Of a DNA stretch of 64,000 nt, positions 1 to 12,890 are shown piece by piece (positions within the stretch are counted from its first letter, which is position 1; every line of letters begins with the position of its first letter). A model generated the notes under the pieces. That model was not told the DNA's origin. It saw only the letters and a list, made by a program, of their open reading frames with translations, and did not search any database. The translations under genes were made by a program, and so were the position numbers. Source of the stretch: Eriocheir sinensis (Eukaryota; Arthropoda; Malacostraca; Decapoda; Varunidae); NCBI RefSeq assembly GCF_024679095.1, contig NC_066531.1, forward strand, positions 6,498,507 to 6,562,506. The letters run 5' to 3'.

Positions 1-1653
1 TTCTCCTCTGCCACGAGAGGAAGTTCTGCTTGCTCCTTAGAGACACTTACGATCTCCTGTGTCACCGAAGGGGCAGCCTGCTCAACAACCTTCTCCTTTG
101 TCACAACGGGGAGTTTTTCTTCCGTCACCGAGGGCACAACATTTTCAATAACTTTCTCTTCTTTAACAACGTGGACTTTTCCTTCGGTCACCGTAGGGGG
201 AATCTTTTCAGCAACGGTCTGATTTGTCACAACGGGTACTTTTTCTGCTACCACCGAAGGTAACAGGTTCAACAACTCGAGTCACAACAGGTCTTTCCTT
301 CTCCACCGAGGGCACATCCTTTCTAACAACCTTCGCCGGCGTCACAGCAGGGACTGTCTTTTCAACGACAGCATTTGTTTCTTCAGCCTTTGCTTTTTCT
401 TCCTTCATCTTGTTTTTCACGTCATCAACTTGGTGTTTCAAGTCTTCAATTGTTTCATTAAGATGTTTTTCGTTACGAACCTCTTTGATGTCGCTATTAC
501 ACACATTCTTTTGGACTTCTTTTTGAATTACAGTTTCCTTCTCGACATCTTTTCCATCACTCTTCTCTGTAATATTCTTCTTCTCCACAGATGTCACTTT
601 CGTGCTTTCCTGTGAAGGTAGAAGTTCTTCTTTCTCTTTCACAACAACTTCATTCGTTATATTGCTGGCCAGAATCTCCTTTCTTTGCTCTGTTCGTTCT
701 GCCTTCTCTGTAACATTCCTCTCCTCCACAGATGTCACTTTCGTGCTTTCCTGTGAAGGTAGAAGTTCTTCTTTCTCTTTCACAACAACTTCATTCGTTA
801 TATTGCTGGGCAGAATCTCCTTTCTTTGCTCTGTTCGTTCTGCCTTCTGAAGTCCATCATCCTTCTCTGTAATGTTCCTCTCCTCCACAGATGTCACATT
901 AGTGCTTTCCTGTGAAGGTATAAGTTCTTCTTTCTCTTTCACAACATCATTCGTTATATTGCTGGGCAGAATCTCCTTTCTTTGCTCTGTTCGTTTTGAT
1001 TCGGTTTTGTTTTTACCTTTGTCGTCCGACCCTACTTTTGGAACGATAAGATTTGCGTCTTTATCGTCCTTCGGCTTTTCTTCAGTTCTATTGGTAAGAG
1101 GCTGTACTATTAATTCCTTCTTAATAACAACTTCCTGCTTTATTTCATTACCCTCTTCGTCCATTACCTTTCTAATGTCCACCGTTTGTGCAATGCTCCT
1201 GTTGTCTGGAGTCTGTACCGTCACTGTTTCACTCTCGGTCACAGATTTTTCACCCCGTTGTTTACCGTCCTCATCTACATCAGTCGTGGTTTCCGAAGTC
1301 TTTGATACAGTTCCGTTGGGTTTTACGTCAGTTTCCGTCGTCTTCTCAAGAACTGTCTTTTTTCCGGTTTCTTGCCCCGTTTCATCGGTATTATTAAAGA
1401 CTTTCCGTTCTATGGCCTTAACGGTTTCGGTAGAGGCTATTTCTGAGGTTGTCTTCATTGTATCAGTCATCTTCGGTGATTCTTTTAGTCGCCCCTCGTA
1501 CAGAGATCTGTACTCTTCCAGAGCGGCAATCACCTGTGCCACACAAGAAAACCCCACCTCAGGGAGCCCCTGCAGCCCCGGGACCCCGGAGCTCTCCACC
1601 TGCTGCCCGGCCACCAGCACTGTGACGATCGTTGCAACAAAGAAAAGGTTCAT
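1..1653 (-). pseudogene. Secreted repeat-rich protein, paralogue A (frameshifted, cut by window edge)
   Basis: Minus-strand copy of the gene at 2955-5906; positions 1 to ~1653 align almost base for base with ~4251 to ~5889. I place the start at the ATG whose complement is 1651-1653, because a hydrophobic signal-peptide-like stretch follows directly; the open frame runs 35 codons further upstream, but that part is not conserved with paralogue B. Visible parts are the signal peptide, a short conserved block with one Cys, Thr/Ser/Glu/Lys-rich sequence with many N-x-S/T sequons, three ~47-51-residue repeats and a Lys/Glu-rich helical segment. Near 250-260 this copy has lost two G residues relative to paralogue B, so the frame shifts and stops at 208; the homologous sequence continues to base 1 in another frame. 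The lost bases lie in a G run, so a sequencing error is possible. Function not recognised. Confidence 0.72.
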
Positions 1654-2830
<1,177 letters not shown>

Positions 2831-2954
2831 TGGAAAGAGCTTACACCGGGTTTCCATAGGGACGCAAAGTGTAAGTGTTTATACTACAATGTTCACCATA
2901 GTAAGATAGATAGATAAGAAAAGACAAGAAAATATGGAACACTTTCTTAGGGAT

Positions 2955-5906
2955 TTAGTTTTCGGATCCCATCGCAAGCAGCTGGGTGTTGAGGGGACAT
3001 TTTGGTGGTGGTGGCTGTCGGTTTGGTGGAGAGTGGCAGCCTGTTCCCTCACACTGGTAACAGCTTCTGCTGCTACTGTCCCCCCTGTCTTGTGTCGCTT
3101 GTAATTCTTCCCGGACGGCGCGGGCAACCTTCTTCATTATTCTTTTCAGTAGTTTCTTCGCCACTTTTCCATTCCTTCTTGTGTTGGCGTCCTTGTCCAT
3201 CACGGGTGTGATCGAGACTGTCTGTTCGCGGACTATTCTCTCTTGTATGGTGATGATAAACTTCAATTCAGTTTCGTCCGTTTCTTCATCTCCAGTAACT
3301 TGATTTTCCTGATTTTCTGTAGCATCTTCGTAAGAAACAACCTTCCGTTGATTGACAACTTTTTCTTCTGTTACGGAAGGAGTAATCTTTTCAATAACTG
3401 TCTCATTTCTCACAGCGGGAACCTTTTCCTCTGTTACAACAGGGACTTCTTCTTTCTCTTTAGAAACAGTGACAATCTCTTCTGTAACCGAAGGGGCAGC
3501 CTGTTCAGTAACCTTCTTTTTTATCACAACGGGAACTTTTCCTTCTGTCGCCGTAGGGGCAGCCTGTTCAATACCCCTTTCTTGTGGGGCAACCCTTTCA
3601 ATAACCCTTTCTTGTGGGGCATTCTGTTCAATAACCATTTCTTGTGGGACATTCTGTTCAACAACCCTTTCTTGTGGGGCATTCTGTTCAATAACCCCTT
3701 CTTGTGGGGCATTCTGTTCAATAACCCTTTCTTGTGGGGCATTCTGTTCAATAACCCTTTCTTGTGGGGCATTCTGTTCAATAACCCTTTCTTGTGAGGC
3801 ATTCTGTTCAATAACCCTTTCTTGTGGGACATTCTGTTCAATAACCCTTTCTTGTGGGGCATTCTGTTCAATAACCCTTTCTTGTGGGGCATTCTGTTCA
3901 ATAACCCTTTCTTGTGGGGCATTCTGTTCAATAACCCTTTCTTGTGGGGCATTCTGTTCAATAACCCTTTCTTGTGAGGCATTCTGTTCAATAACACTTT
4001 CTTGTGTCACAACAGGAACTTTTTCTTCTGTCGCTTTAGGGGCGGCCTGTTCAATAGCCCTTTCTTGTGGGACAACCCTTTCAATAACCCTTTCTTGTGG
4101 GACATTCTGCTCAGTAACCCTTTCTTGTGTCACATCAGGAACTTTTTCTTCTGTCGGCGAAGGGACAACTTTTTCTACAACCTCCTGTTGAGGGACTACC
4201 GGGACTTTTCCTTCTGTCACCGAGGGGATAATCTTTTCAATAACCTTCTTCTCCTCTGCCACGAGAGGAAGTTCTGCTTGCTCCTTAGAGACACTTACGA
4301 TCTCCTGTGTCACCGAAGGGGCAGCCTGCTCAACAACCTTCTCCTTTGTCACAACGGGGAGTTTTTCTTCCGTCACCGAGGGCACAACCTTTTCAATAAC
4401 TTTCTCTTCTTTAACAACATGGACTTTTCCTTCGGTCACCGTAGGGGGAATCTTTTCAGCAACGGTCTGATTTGTCACAACGGGGACTTTTTCTGCTACC
4501 ACCGAAGGGGTAACGGGTTCAACAACTCGAGTCACAACGGAGTCTTTTCCTTCTCCCACCGAGGGCACATCCTTTCTAACAACCTTCGCCGGCGTCACAG
4601 CAGGGACTGTCTTTTCAACGACAGCATTTGTTTCTTCAGCCTTTGCTTTTTCTTCCTTCATCTTGTTTTTCACGTCATCAACTTGGTGTTTCAAGTCTTC
4701 AATTGTTTCATTAAGATGTTTTTCGTTACGAACCTCTTTGATGTCGCTATTACACACATTCTTTTGGACTTCTTTTTGAATTACAGTTTCCTTCTCGACA
4801 TCTTTTCCATCACTCTTCTCTGTAATATTCTTCTTCTCCACAGATGTCACTTTCGTGCTTTCCTGTGAAGGTAGAAGTTCTTCTTTCTCTTTCACAACAA
4901 CTTCATTCGTTATATTGCTGGCCAGAATCTCCTTTCTTTGCTCTGTTCGTTCTGCCTTCTCTGTAACATTCCTCTCCTCCACAGATGTCACATTAGTGCT
5001 TTCCTGTGAAGGTAGAAGTTCTTCTTTCTCTTTCACAACAACTTCATTCGTTATATTGCTGGCCAGAATCTCCTTTCTTTGTTCTGTTCGTTCTGCCTTC
5101 TCAAGTCCATCATCCTTCTCTGTAACATTCCTCTCCTTCACAGATGTCACATTAGTGCTTTCCTGTGAAGGTAGAAGTTCTTCTTTCTCTTTCACAACAT
5201 CATTCGTTATATTGCTGGGCAGATTCTCCTTTATTTGCTCTGTTCGTTTTGATTCGGTTTTGTTTTTAGCTTTGTCGTCCGCCCCTACTTTTGGAACGAT
5301 AAGATTTGCGTCTTTATCGTCCTTCAGCTTTTCTTCAGTTGTATTGGTAAGAGGCTGTACTATTAATTCCTTCTTGATAACAACTTCCTCCTTTATTTCA
5401 TTACCCTCTTCGTCCATTACCTTTCTAACGTCCACCGTTTGTGCAATGCTCCCGTTGTCTGTAGTCTGTACCGTCACTGTTTCACTCTCGGTCACAGATT
5501 TTTCACCCCGTTGTTTACCGTCCTCATCTACATCAGTCGTGGTTTCCGAAGTCTTTGATACAGTTCCGTTGGGTTTTACGTCAGTTTCCGTCGTCTTCTC
5601 AACAACTGTCTTTTTTCCGGTTTCTTGCCCTGTTTCATCGGTATTATTAAAGACTTTCCTTTCTATGGTCTTGGCGGTGTCAGTAGAGGCTATTTCTGAG
5701 GCTGTTTTCATTGGATCAGTAATCTTCGGTGATCCTTTAAGTAACCCCTTGTAAAGAATCCGGTATTCTTCCAGGGCGGCGATAACCTCTGCCACACAAG
5801 AGGGCCCCACCTCAGGGAGCCCCTGCAGACCCGGTAACCCGGAGCTCTCCACCTGAGCCCCGGCCACCACCACCATGAAGACGGTCCCAACAAAGAAGAA
5901 GTTCAT
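2955..5906 (-). CDS. Repetitive, probably secreted Val/Glu-rich protein, paralogue B (983 aa, intact)
   Basis: A single uninterrupted frame from ATG (complement of 5904-5906) to stop. Residues 1-20 look like a signal peptide (short polar start, hydrophobic F/V run, small residues). Residues ~22-55 form a conserved block with one Cys, shared with paralogues A and C. Then follow a Thr/Glu/Lys-rich region with many N-x-S/T sites, three ~50-residue repeats (~226-359), a charged coiled-coil-like segment (~384-425), Val/Pro/Glu motifs of the EEKVPVV type, a block of 10-residue repeats (~633-779), a basic Lys/Arg-rich stretch and a Cys-containing tail (CYQCEGTGC). No enzyme domain is visible. The composition suggests an extracellular, glycosylated structural, cuticle, silk or adhesive-type protein, but that is inference; I do not recognise the family. 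It lies in tandem with A and C on the same strand. No introns are evident in the coding part; a CAG ~11 bases before the ATG could be a 5' UTR acceptor. Confidence 0.78.
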   Translation of the reverse strand: MNFFFVGTVFMVVVAGAQVESSGLPGLQGLPEVGPSCVAEVIAALEEYRILYKGLLKGSPKITDPMKTASEIASTDTAKTIERKVFNNTDETGQETGKKTVVEKTTETDVKPNGTVSKTSETTTDVDEDGKQRGEKSVTESETVTVQTTDNGSIAQTVDVRKVMDEEGNEIKEEVVIKKELIVQPLTNTTEEKLKDDKDANLIVPKVGADDKAKNKTESKRTEQIKENLPSNITNDVVKEKEELLPSQESTNVTSVKERNVTEKDDGLEKAERTEQRKEILASNITNEVVVKEKEELLPSQESTNVTSVEERNVTEKAERTEQRKEILASNITNEVVVKEKEELLPSQESTKVTSVEKKNITEKSDGKDVEKETVIQKEVQKNVCNSDIKEVRNEKHLNETIEDLKHQVDDVKNKMKEEKAKAEETNAVVEKTVPAVTPAKVVRKDVPSVGEGKDSVVTRVVEPVTPSVVAEKVPVVTNQTVAEKIPPTVTEGKVHVVKEEKVIEKVVPSVTEEKLPVVTKEKVVEQAAPSVTQEIVSVSKEQAELPLVAEEKKVIEKIIPSVTEGKVPVVPQQEVVEKVVPSPTEEKVPDVTQERVTEQNVPQERVIERVVPQERAIEQAAPKATEEKVPVVTQESVIEQNASQERVIEQNAPQERVIEQNAPQERVIEQNAPQERVIEQNAPQERVIEQNVPQERVIEQNASQERVIEQNAPQERVIEQNAPQERVIEQNAPQEGVIEQNAPQERVVEQNVPQEMVIEQNAPQERVIERVAPQERGIEQAAPTATEGKVPVVIKKKVTEQAAPSVTEEIVTVSKEKEEVPVVTEEKVPAVRNETVIEKITPSVTEEKVVNQRKVVSYEDATENQENQVTGDEETDETELKFIITIQERIVREQTVSITPVMDKDANTRRNGKVAKKLLKRIMKKVARAVREELQATQDRGDSSSRSCYQCEGTGCHSPPNRQPPPPKCPLNTQLLAMGSEN
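3571..4010 (-). repeat. 30-bp coding tandem repeat (decapeptide array)
   Basis: About 14-15 copies of a 30-base unit inside paralogue B, encoding the decapeptide PQERVIEQNA with minor variants (S for A, G for R, V for A). Because the unit is a multiple of three, copy-number change keeps the frame. Differences between units are mostly single bases, so the array looks recently homogenised. A less regular copy of the motif continues to ~4130. Confidence 0.93.
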
Positions 5907-6401
5907 AATTGTTTACTGAAAGTTTATGAAATTAAGAAGACTTACGGTTTTGTCACAGAAAACCAAACTGGGATTGAAAACAGAATGGCCTCCGGAACAC
6001 AGACCGGGCATGGAAAATAATTCTCTCGGGTCTTCCTCCGACACACGACGGCGAGAAATTGGGAAGTAAAGTCTGGTGTGTGTGTGTGTGTGTGTGGCCA
6101 AGAAAGTAAAAAGAATGACATAAGAAGAGAAAAGGAAAAATATATTCAATCACAGAACATTCAATAACAAGATATCTATATTCTCTAAGCACGACCCAAA
6201 AAGTAAAAATAAGAAGAAACAAGAAAACAAGACTAGAAAACGAGAAAATAAGAAAAGAAAAGAAGGAGGAGGAGGAGGAGGAATCGTTAGGTTTGATGAG
6301 ATAACCATAGAATGAAAAAAGCTAATGTCTCGTCCTCTCTCTCTCTCTCTCTCTCTCTCTCCTCCATCTATATTGATCTCACTGTCTTAGTTACTTGATT
6401 C

Positions 6402-6452
<51 letters not shown>

Positions 6453-6570
6453 CCCACATTCATCTCTTTCATCGTTCTCTTTCCTTTCCTCCTCTTCGTG
6501 CCTCTCCTCCTCCTCCTCCTCCTTTATTTAATATTACTCTTATTCATATTATTATTTTCTTATTTCTTTC
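5907..6570 (-). repeat. 5' flank of paralogue B, duplicated from the same ancestor as the flank of A
   Basis: Conserved with 1654-2760, but the microsatellites are short: (GT)n at ~6074-6097 and CT arrays at ~6336-6361 and ~6402-6447. The A-rich/GGA and pyrimidine stretches between them are in the same order. The homology runs directly into the truncated paralogue C at ~6585. Confidence 0.8.
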
Positions 6571-6735
6571 TTATTTTAAATCGTTCGCTCGATATTCTTC
6601 GATTGCGGCAATAACCTCTGCCGCACAAGAGAATCCAGCCTCAGGGAGCCCGTGCAGCCCCGGGACCTCCGAGCTCTCCACCTGAGCCCCGGCGACCAGC
6701 ACTATGAAGACGGTCCCAACAAAGAACAGGTTCAT
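6571..6735 (-). pseudogene. Truncated paralogue C (54-codon signal-peptide end)
   Basis: Too short to stand out by length. On the minus strand an ATG at 6735 opens 54 codons that match the signal peptide and Cys-containing block of paralogues A and B (…VPGLHGLPEAGFSC…), up to the residues EEYR. Sequence then jumps to the far end of the paralogue B upstream region, adding five unrelated codons and a stop. The body of the gene has therefore been lost by a deletion or unequal exchange inside the tandem array. A very short secreted peptide could still be made, but I treat it as a remnant. Confidence 0.8.
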
Positions 6736-6922
6736 AATTGTTTACTGAAAGTTTATGAAATTAAGAAGATTTACGGTTTTGTCACAGAAAACCAAACTGG
6801 GATTGAAAACAGAATGGCCTCCGGAACACAGACCGGGCATGGAAAATAATCCTCTCGGGTCTTCCTCCGTTATAGGAACACACACGAAGGCGAGAAATTG
6901 GGAAGTAAAGTCTGGTGTGTGT

Positions 6923-6965
<43 letters not shown>

Positions 6966-6990
6966 TGAAACATCGGAGGAAGACTGAGAC
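6736..6990 (-). repeat. 5' flank of paralogue C with GT microsatellite
   Basis: The ~150 bases before the truncated copy match the flanks of A and B, ending in (GT)n at ~6915-6964. Similarity stops after the microsatellite, so this is the edge of the tandem duplication. Confidence 0.75.
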
Positions 6991-7319
6991 TAGAGGCTGG
7001 GTAGAATACCTGTAGAAAGGAAGGAAAGAGGTGATATGTCCTCAAAGTGTACGGGAGGGTGACAACTCTTGGATAGACTACCCAAAGAAAGGAAAAAAAA
7101 AAAGGTAATTGTCCGAAGAGAAAGGAAGAAGTCCCTTTTAGTCGCCTTTTACGACACGTAGGGAATACGGTGGCAGAGGAGGAGGAGGAGGAGGAGGAGA
7201 AGGAGGAGGAAGAGGAGGAGGAGGAGGAGGAGGAGGGAAGATAATGACACTGAACAACAATATTAACCTTTTTTATATTTACATCATTATTTATCTTCTT
7301 CGTAGTTCCTGACCTGTCA

Positions 7320-7368
<49 letters not shown>

Positions 7369-7661
7369 CAAAGAGAGGGAGAGGGAGAGAGAGAGAAGGA
7401 AAGGTTAACGATATAGCATTTCCTGGGATAAACGAGGAAGCGAGCTAAACAAAGACGGATAAAAATACATAGAATAATGGAACGTGATAAAAATGGGATG
7501 AATGAATGAAGGATTACGAGCCAGATTAAATCACTGCCGAGCATCAATATAGCGAGAGAGAGAGAGAGAGAGAGAGAAACGTATGTGTGCTTATATGTAT
7601 GAATGCGAATGTATGTTTGTCTATATATGAATGCTCGTCAATGTATGTATGTGTGTGCGTA

Positions 7662-7699
<38 letters not shown>

Positions 7700-9430
7700 A
7701 TCGTGCACCCAATATATTCATTTCAATGCTTTCAATCAAATGCCGAGAGCGGCGCCCATAATAGAGAGCCTTTCATCAGGGTCCATCCACGACAGCAATT
7801 AGCGAAGACCCACGAGGGACTGAGGACCACATTATACACCTGGGCTAAAGGGACGCACCGGGGGAGACAGGTAGAGGGAGGGACGGTCAGGAGGGGAGAC
7901 GGAGAGGGCAACAAAAGGGAGATGAAGAGGGGGAGGGAAGGGAAGGGTAGGGAAAGAATACAGGCTTGGGGTGGGTGGAAGACGGAGCAGGCGGCAAGAG
8001 GGAGGGGATGTGATGGGAGACACTGCGGTAGACAGGTAGAGGGGAGGGAGGGTAAGGGGTGGAGGATGGAGACAAAGAGAGTGAGAAGAGGTAGAAGGAG
8101 GGATGGGAAGGGAGAGTGAAGAGTAGGGAAAGAACACAGGTGAGAGGGTGCGATGACAGGGAGGCAGCCAAAGAGAAGATATAAATAGAAGAACGAAGGG
8201 AAATGGAGTAAAGGGAAATAAGAGAAGGGAGAGGACAGAAGCAGAAATGGTAGACAGGGTTGGCAAGGAAGACGATGAGAGGCAAAAAATAAAAAAGAAG
8301 TATAGAGAAGGGAAAGGAGTAAAATGGAAGAAGAAATGGAAGAGTAGGGGAGGAAAGGGACGGGACATAAACAGAAATGGTAGACAGGGTTGGCAAGGAA
8401 GACGACGAGAGGCAAAAAAATCAATAAACGAAGGATAGAGAAGGGAAAGGAGTAAGGGACAAGAAAGTTAAGGAAGGGAAGGTAGAAAAAAATCACAAAA
8501 ATGGAATGGAAACTTAAGAAAATAATTGCCATGGAAGAAAGAGGAAGGAAAGTGGATGGAAGTGAGAGAAATACAATGAAACGAAAGGGGGAGGATAGAA
8601 GAGGATGAGACATGATGGAAAGTAAAGTACGGAGATGAAAAGGAAAAGGACAGGAAAAAAAGGAATGATGAACCGATTTAAGCTAAGTGAGAGGCAGTAA
8701 AAAAAAAAAAAGGAAAACTAGATGCGAAGAGGTGGAATTAGAGAACTGGAATGAGGATGACCAGAGGGAAGTAGAGCGAAGAGAAGGAAAACAAATATAA
8801 TACCAATAAAATAAAATAAATAAAATGGAAGGTTACATGGATGAGAGCCTATGGACGCAATGAAAACGAGGAAGATAGGAGCAGGAGGGAGCGGGATATG
8901 AAGGAATCCGGCGACTGGGAAATATCGAAGTGAAAGCTGAGAGGTAATGCAGCGAGGGAGAGGAAAATAAAGGAAGGGGAACGAACGAGAGGGCGATGAT
9001 AGAGGAGAGGGCTGAAACGATGCTGAGAGGGAAGAGGGAACAAAAGGAGAGGAAGAATGTGCATGATACGAAAGAAAATACATGGAGGTTAAACTTTTAC
9101 TCAGAGATAGATACAAGTAGAGAGATAAACGTAAATGGATAAAGAATTAGAGACTATTGATATATAAAAATGATCTGTAAGAAATAAGTTGTGGAAAAAG
9201 ATCGCCATTTCCTTTTGTTCATCTGATTTCGATTCTCTTTTTTTCTTTTTCATTTTTTATATGAACCCGTGAAGGAAGATTTAGGTACCAGAAAGAAGGC
9301 TTGTGAAGTAAATAGATCGAAGAAAATATGTTACCTCTTATAAAGGAAGCTAGAATTTATTTGATATGAAAGGTTAAGAAGTCTTCAGGAGAATGCATTA
9401 CAGTTTGTTTTGATATTTTACGAGTATGTG
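6991..9430. other. Non-coding, purine-rich stretch with microsatellites and a 130-bp repeat
   Basis: No gene seen. Contains (GGA)n ~7175-7235, (CA)n ~7327-7370, (GA)n ~7551-7576, (GT)n ~7663-7698, and a strongly purine-biased plus strand from ~7850 to ~9060. Two tandem copies of a ~130-base unit start at ~8243 and ~8373. Long minus-strand open frames here are pure low-complexity Ser/Leu/Pro/Phe and are not credible proteins. Confidence 0.75.
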
Positions 9431-9450
9431 ATATATTTGCGTGTTTCCTA

Positions 9451-9850
9451 CCTCCCATTCTCTCTTTTTATCATCGTCTTTCACTTCTTCCTTCTTCCCC
9501 TTCCTCCTTCTCCATCATCATCTTTTTTCCTTCTCCTCCTCCTACTCCTTCCCCTCCTTTCCATTCTCTTCCCATCCTCACACCGTTTCTACTTCCCATT
9601 ATCTCTTTTTATCATCCTCTTTCACTTCCTCCTTCTTCCCCTTCCTCCTTCTCCATCATCATCTTTTTTCCTTCTCCTCCTCCTACTCCTTCCCCTCCTT
9701 TTCATCACCTTCCCATCCTTACGTCTCCTTCACTCTTTTTTTTCCTTCTTCTTCCTCTCTTTCTCCTTCATCATCATCTTTTTCCTCCTCCTCCTTCCCC
9801 TCCTCTTCATCACCTTCTCATCCTAACGTCTCCTTCAACACACCTTTCTC
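9451..9850. repeat. Pyrimidine-rich tandem repeat, ~141-bp unit
   Basis: At least two full copies (starting ~9451 and ~9592) and a partial third of a CT/CTT-rich unit. Pyrimidine bias continues to ~10170, the opposite of the bias at 7.85-9.06 kb. Confidence 0.8.
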
Positions 9851-11039
9851 CTCCACTCTTTCTCTTCGCTACACTTCTCCTCCGCCCTCGTCAATAATTA
9901 AGAAGACGCCGAGGGGTTTCGTAACAAGCCCCGCCACATCCTCCCCTCCTCTCCTCTGCCCCCTTCCCACCTCACCTCTCCTATTTTCCTCCCCCGCCTC
10001 CTCATCTTCCCAGGCTCCCTCCCCCTCTCCCCTCACCCAATTCCTCCCCCCCTCTCCCCCCCTCCCGCAATGCATCAACCATCATCAATCCATCTTCCCC
10101 CTTTCCTTTCCTTCCTCCTTCGTTTCCTGCTCCTCTTTGCTTCTTTCCTTTTCTTCCCTCCTACGTTATGCGCCTATTCAAGCTGATTTTTCACATCCAT
10201 TTATTAACTTATCCAATTTTTTTCACTATTTTCTATGTTATTTTCTTTATTACTACCTGATTTTTTTTATAATTCAATTGTCTTCGCTTTTTACATCTAA
10301 CATTTGCTTCCTCTCTTATTGTTTACGTGCTGACTAATTTACTTACTCCAATATTTTCATTTATGTTCTTACTGCTCTCAATGTTGTTTATTTTTCAGTA
10401 TTTTTTTTTCATATATCTGTCTTCTCATTCCTCCATCTAACATCCACTTACTCCTCCTTCTACATTCCTACTTATTTAACTACTATCTTACTTTCTTTTT
10501 GCTAGCTTTTTTTTCTATACTTTTCATGTCCTTCCTATTCTTATACTTGCTTTTGTCATCCCCTACTTAGGTTACTTTAAAGCATGTCCTGTTTGCTGGT
10601 ATCGCTATGGTCTTAAGTAACCCATCTATTATTTATATTCATACAAGTTCTTTATTTTTCGATCTCATGATTTTAAAGCCTTCCTAACTCCTTGCTACTC
10701 GTCATTAATTTTACTTTCTTTGTACAATTCTAAAATCCGTTTCCTCAATTAAATTCTTTCCCATCCATTACATTTTAGTCATATTTTCACCTCCGTTGCC
10801 TTAGGTTATTCCTCCCTTTTATCAGAGTTCGTTGTATTTCCTCCCTTCCATACCATTCTTTCCCTTCCGGTCGCTTCCCACTCTCAGTTCTATTCTACCT
10901 TTTCGCAGCCCTAACCCTTTTATTTAGTATCTCCTCACCACGGCCAGTCTTCCGCGCCTCACCTTCGCTCTCTCCCTTTGTTGTCTGCCCCATTTCATTA
11001 CACCAAACAGCACTTACAGCTCCGGAAGGGTACTGTTGA

Positions 11040-11095
<56 letters not shown>

Positions 11096-11637
11096 ATTAC
11101 CCTTCGCGATGCGGGTTGGTAAGAGAGCAACGACCCGTCACTGCACGCACACACACACACACACAAACACAAACACACACACACACACACACACACACAA
11201 TTAGAGGTCCCCCTTACATCCATCCCCATACGAGAAAGAAAACGAAAAAGTCAACCAGAAAAAAACACATCAAAGCTAAAACTCTTCAGGGCAAATATAT
11301 ATCCAAGAAAAAATGTTGACATAAAACCACAATCATTAGAAAAATTATATTCGTTGAAGGGAGCAGAGAAGGGACGTGGTGGGATAGGAGGAGGAATGAG
11401 CCAATATCCTTCCTCTTCCCCCTCCTCTTCCTCCTCCTCCACCTCCTCTAGGGGTACCGAAATGACCCGCTTAACAACCTGTGATCTGGGCCATTAAAGG
11501 GAAAGTCTCAGAGGAGGAGGAGGAGGAGGAGGAGGATAAAGAGGAGGAGGAGGAGGAGGAAGATTAAAAAAAGAAGGTATAAGGAAGTAGTTCAAGTATT
11601 GGAGACAACAACGAATGGAGGAAATACTGTGAAAACC

Positions 11638-11673
<36 letters not shown>

Positions 11674-11837
11674 TTACAGAAAGAGAGAGAGAGAATGATG
11701 AATATAGATTGAAGGAGTGAATAAATGAATGAACAAAGGAATGAAAGAATTAAGGCATAGGAACGAAGGGAGGAGAAAGAAATACATGAGAGAGATTAAG
11801 GAATGCGTGAATGAATGAATGAATAAAAACCAAAATC
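9851..11837. other. Non-coding; pyrimidine/T-rich with GT, CA, GGA and GA microsatellites
   Basis: No gene seen. (GT)n ~11041-11092 and (CA)n ~11144-11198 face each other 50 bases apart. GGA-type repeats lie at ~11513-11565 and (GA)n at ~11642-11670. 10.2-10.9 kb is T-rich single-copy-looking sequence without open frames of note. Confidence 0.7.
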
Positions 11838-11922
11838 CAGTGAGTAGCGGGCTTTTTTTTCATATTTGTTTCCTTTTTTTATGCCCTTGAACTGACTCCT
11901 TTGCTGTAAAAAAAAAAAGTAC
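11838..11922 (+). mobile_element. LINE 3'-end fragment (3' UTR tail)
   Basis: Carries GAGTAGCGGGCTTTTTTTT, then a T-rich stretch, TGCCCTTGAACTGACTCC and a terminal A run. The same order of words occurs on the minus strand at ~24490-24565, directly downstream of a LINE reverse-transcriptase carboxyl end. This is therefore a severely 5'-truncated insertion of that LINE family. Confidence 0.7.
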
Positions 11923-12856
11923 GCAAATTAAGATAAAAGACTGATAAATATAATAGACTAATCAAAACAACTTAAGGAAACATGATTGCATCCTTAAGCT
12001 TAACCCTTCCTCCCGGCCCCTCCTCCCCCCTACCCCCAACACACACGGAGATGACAAGACCTTCCTAGAGTCAAAGAAACCAGACTAGAGACCAACCTTC
12101 AACAGAACCCCCCCCATCCCTTCCTTATCCACAACCGCATTCCTCCACCACAGCCACCAGCCCCTTTCCCATCACAATAAAACACTACTCGCCCGTTACC
12201 CATCCCAGCCTCCTCCCCCTACATAGGTATTAGCAGCTATCCCATCACCCATGTACCCCAAAGTCATCCATTAGTCCCCTACACTCCCACTCAGCCTTAA
12301 GCACATCCCCCCACACTTCCCCCACCCCATCTCACCCCACAGGCACATATGAGCATTCACCACCGTCAGCCCTTCGCCAGACACGACAGGAAAAGAGTCT
12401 CCCATTCCTCTGCCCGGCAACCACACATGTTCACGACCAAACAGCCCCCTTCCTCTTCTTTATCCCCATTCTCACCCCCTTCTCGTCTCCCCTCTTCTCC
12501 TTCCCTTCTACATACAAACAATGACCCCTCCCTCTCCTCTGTCACTAATATCTCCCATACTTCTCCTTCTTCCCTCCCTCTACACCCCCCCACTCTTCTC
12601 ACTTCCCCTTCTGCACACCGACAAAGACGCCCACTTCTTCCTTCCACTCCCTCCTCGCCTTCGTTACCAATGCCTTCCTCAAACTCCCCCCTCCCCCCCG
12701 CCGCCCCGACTTCCTCCCACACCTGCTTCAGACAGTGAGGGATCGAGGCCAGGGACAACTCGCGTAAATTTATCGTCCCGTCGTTGAAGGCGCGAGCGTT
12801 TTGCGTTGACTCCCTCGTTGTGTCGCTTGCACGGATACACGATTACTTTTGTGTGT

Positions 12857-12890
<34 letters not shown>

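Noticed and set aside
7732..8613. 293-codon minus-strand Ser/Leu/Pro/Phe frame
   Set aside because: Low-complexity reading of a purine-rich tract; overlapping frames read equally well.
9410..10337. Two overlapping frames of 138 and 298 codons
   Set aside because: Translation of a polypyrimidine repeat in two frames; no domain or start context.
12349..12787. Ser/Pro-rich frames on both strands
   Set aside because: C-rich low complexity; no motif or splice signal.
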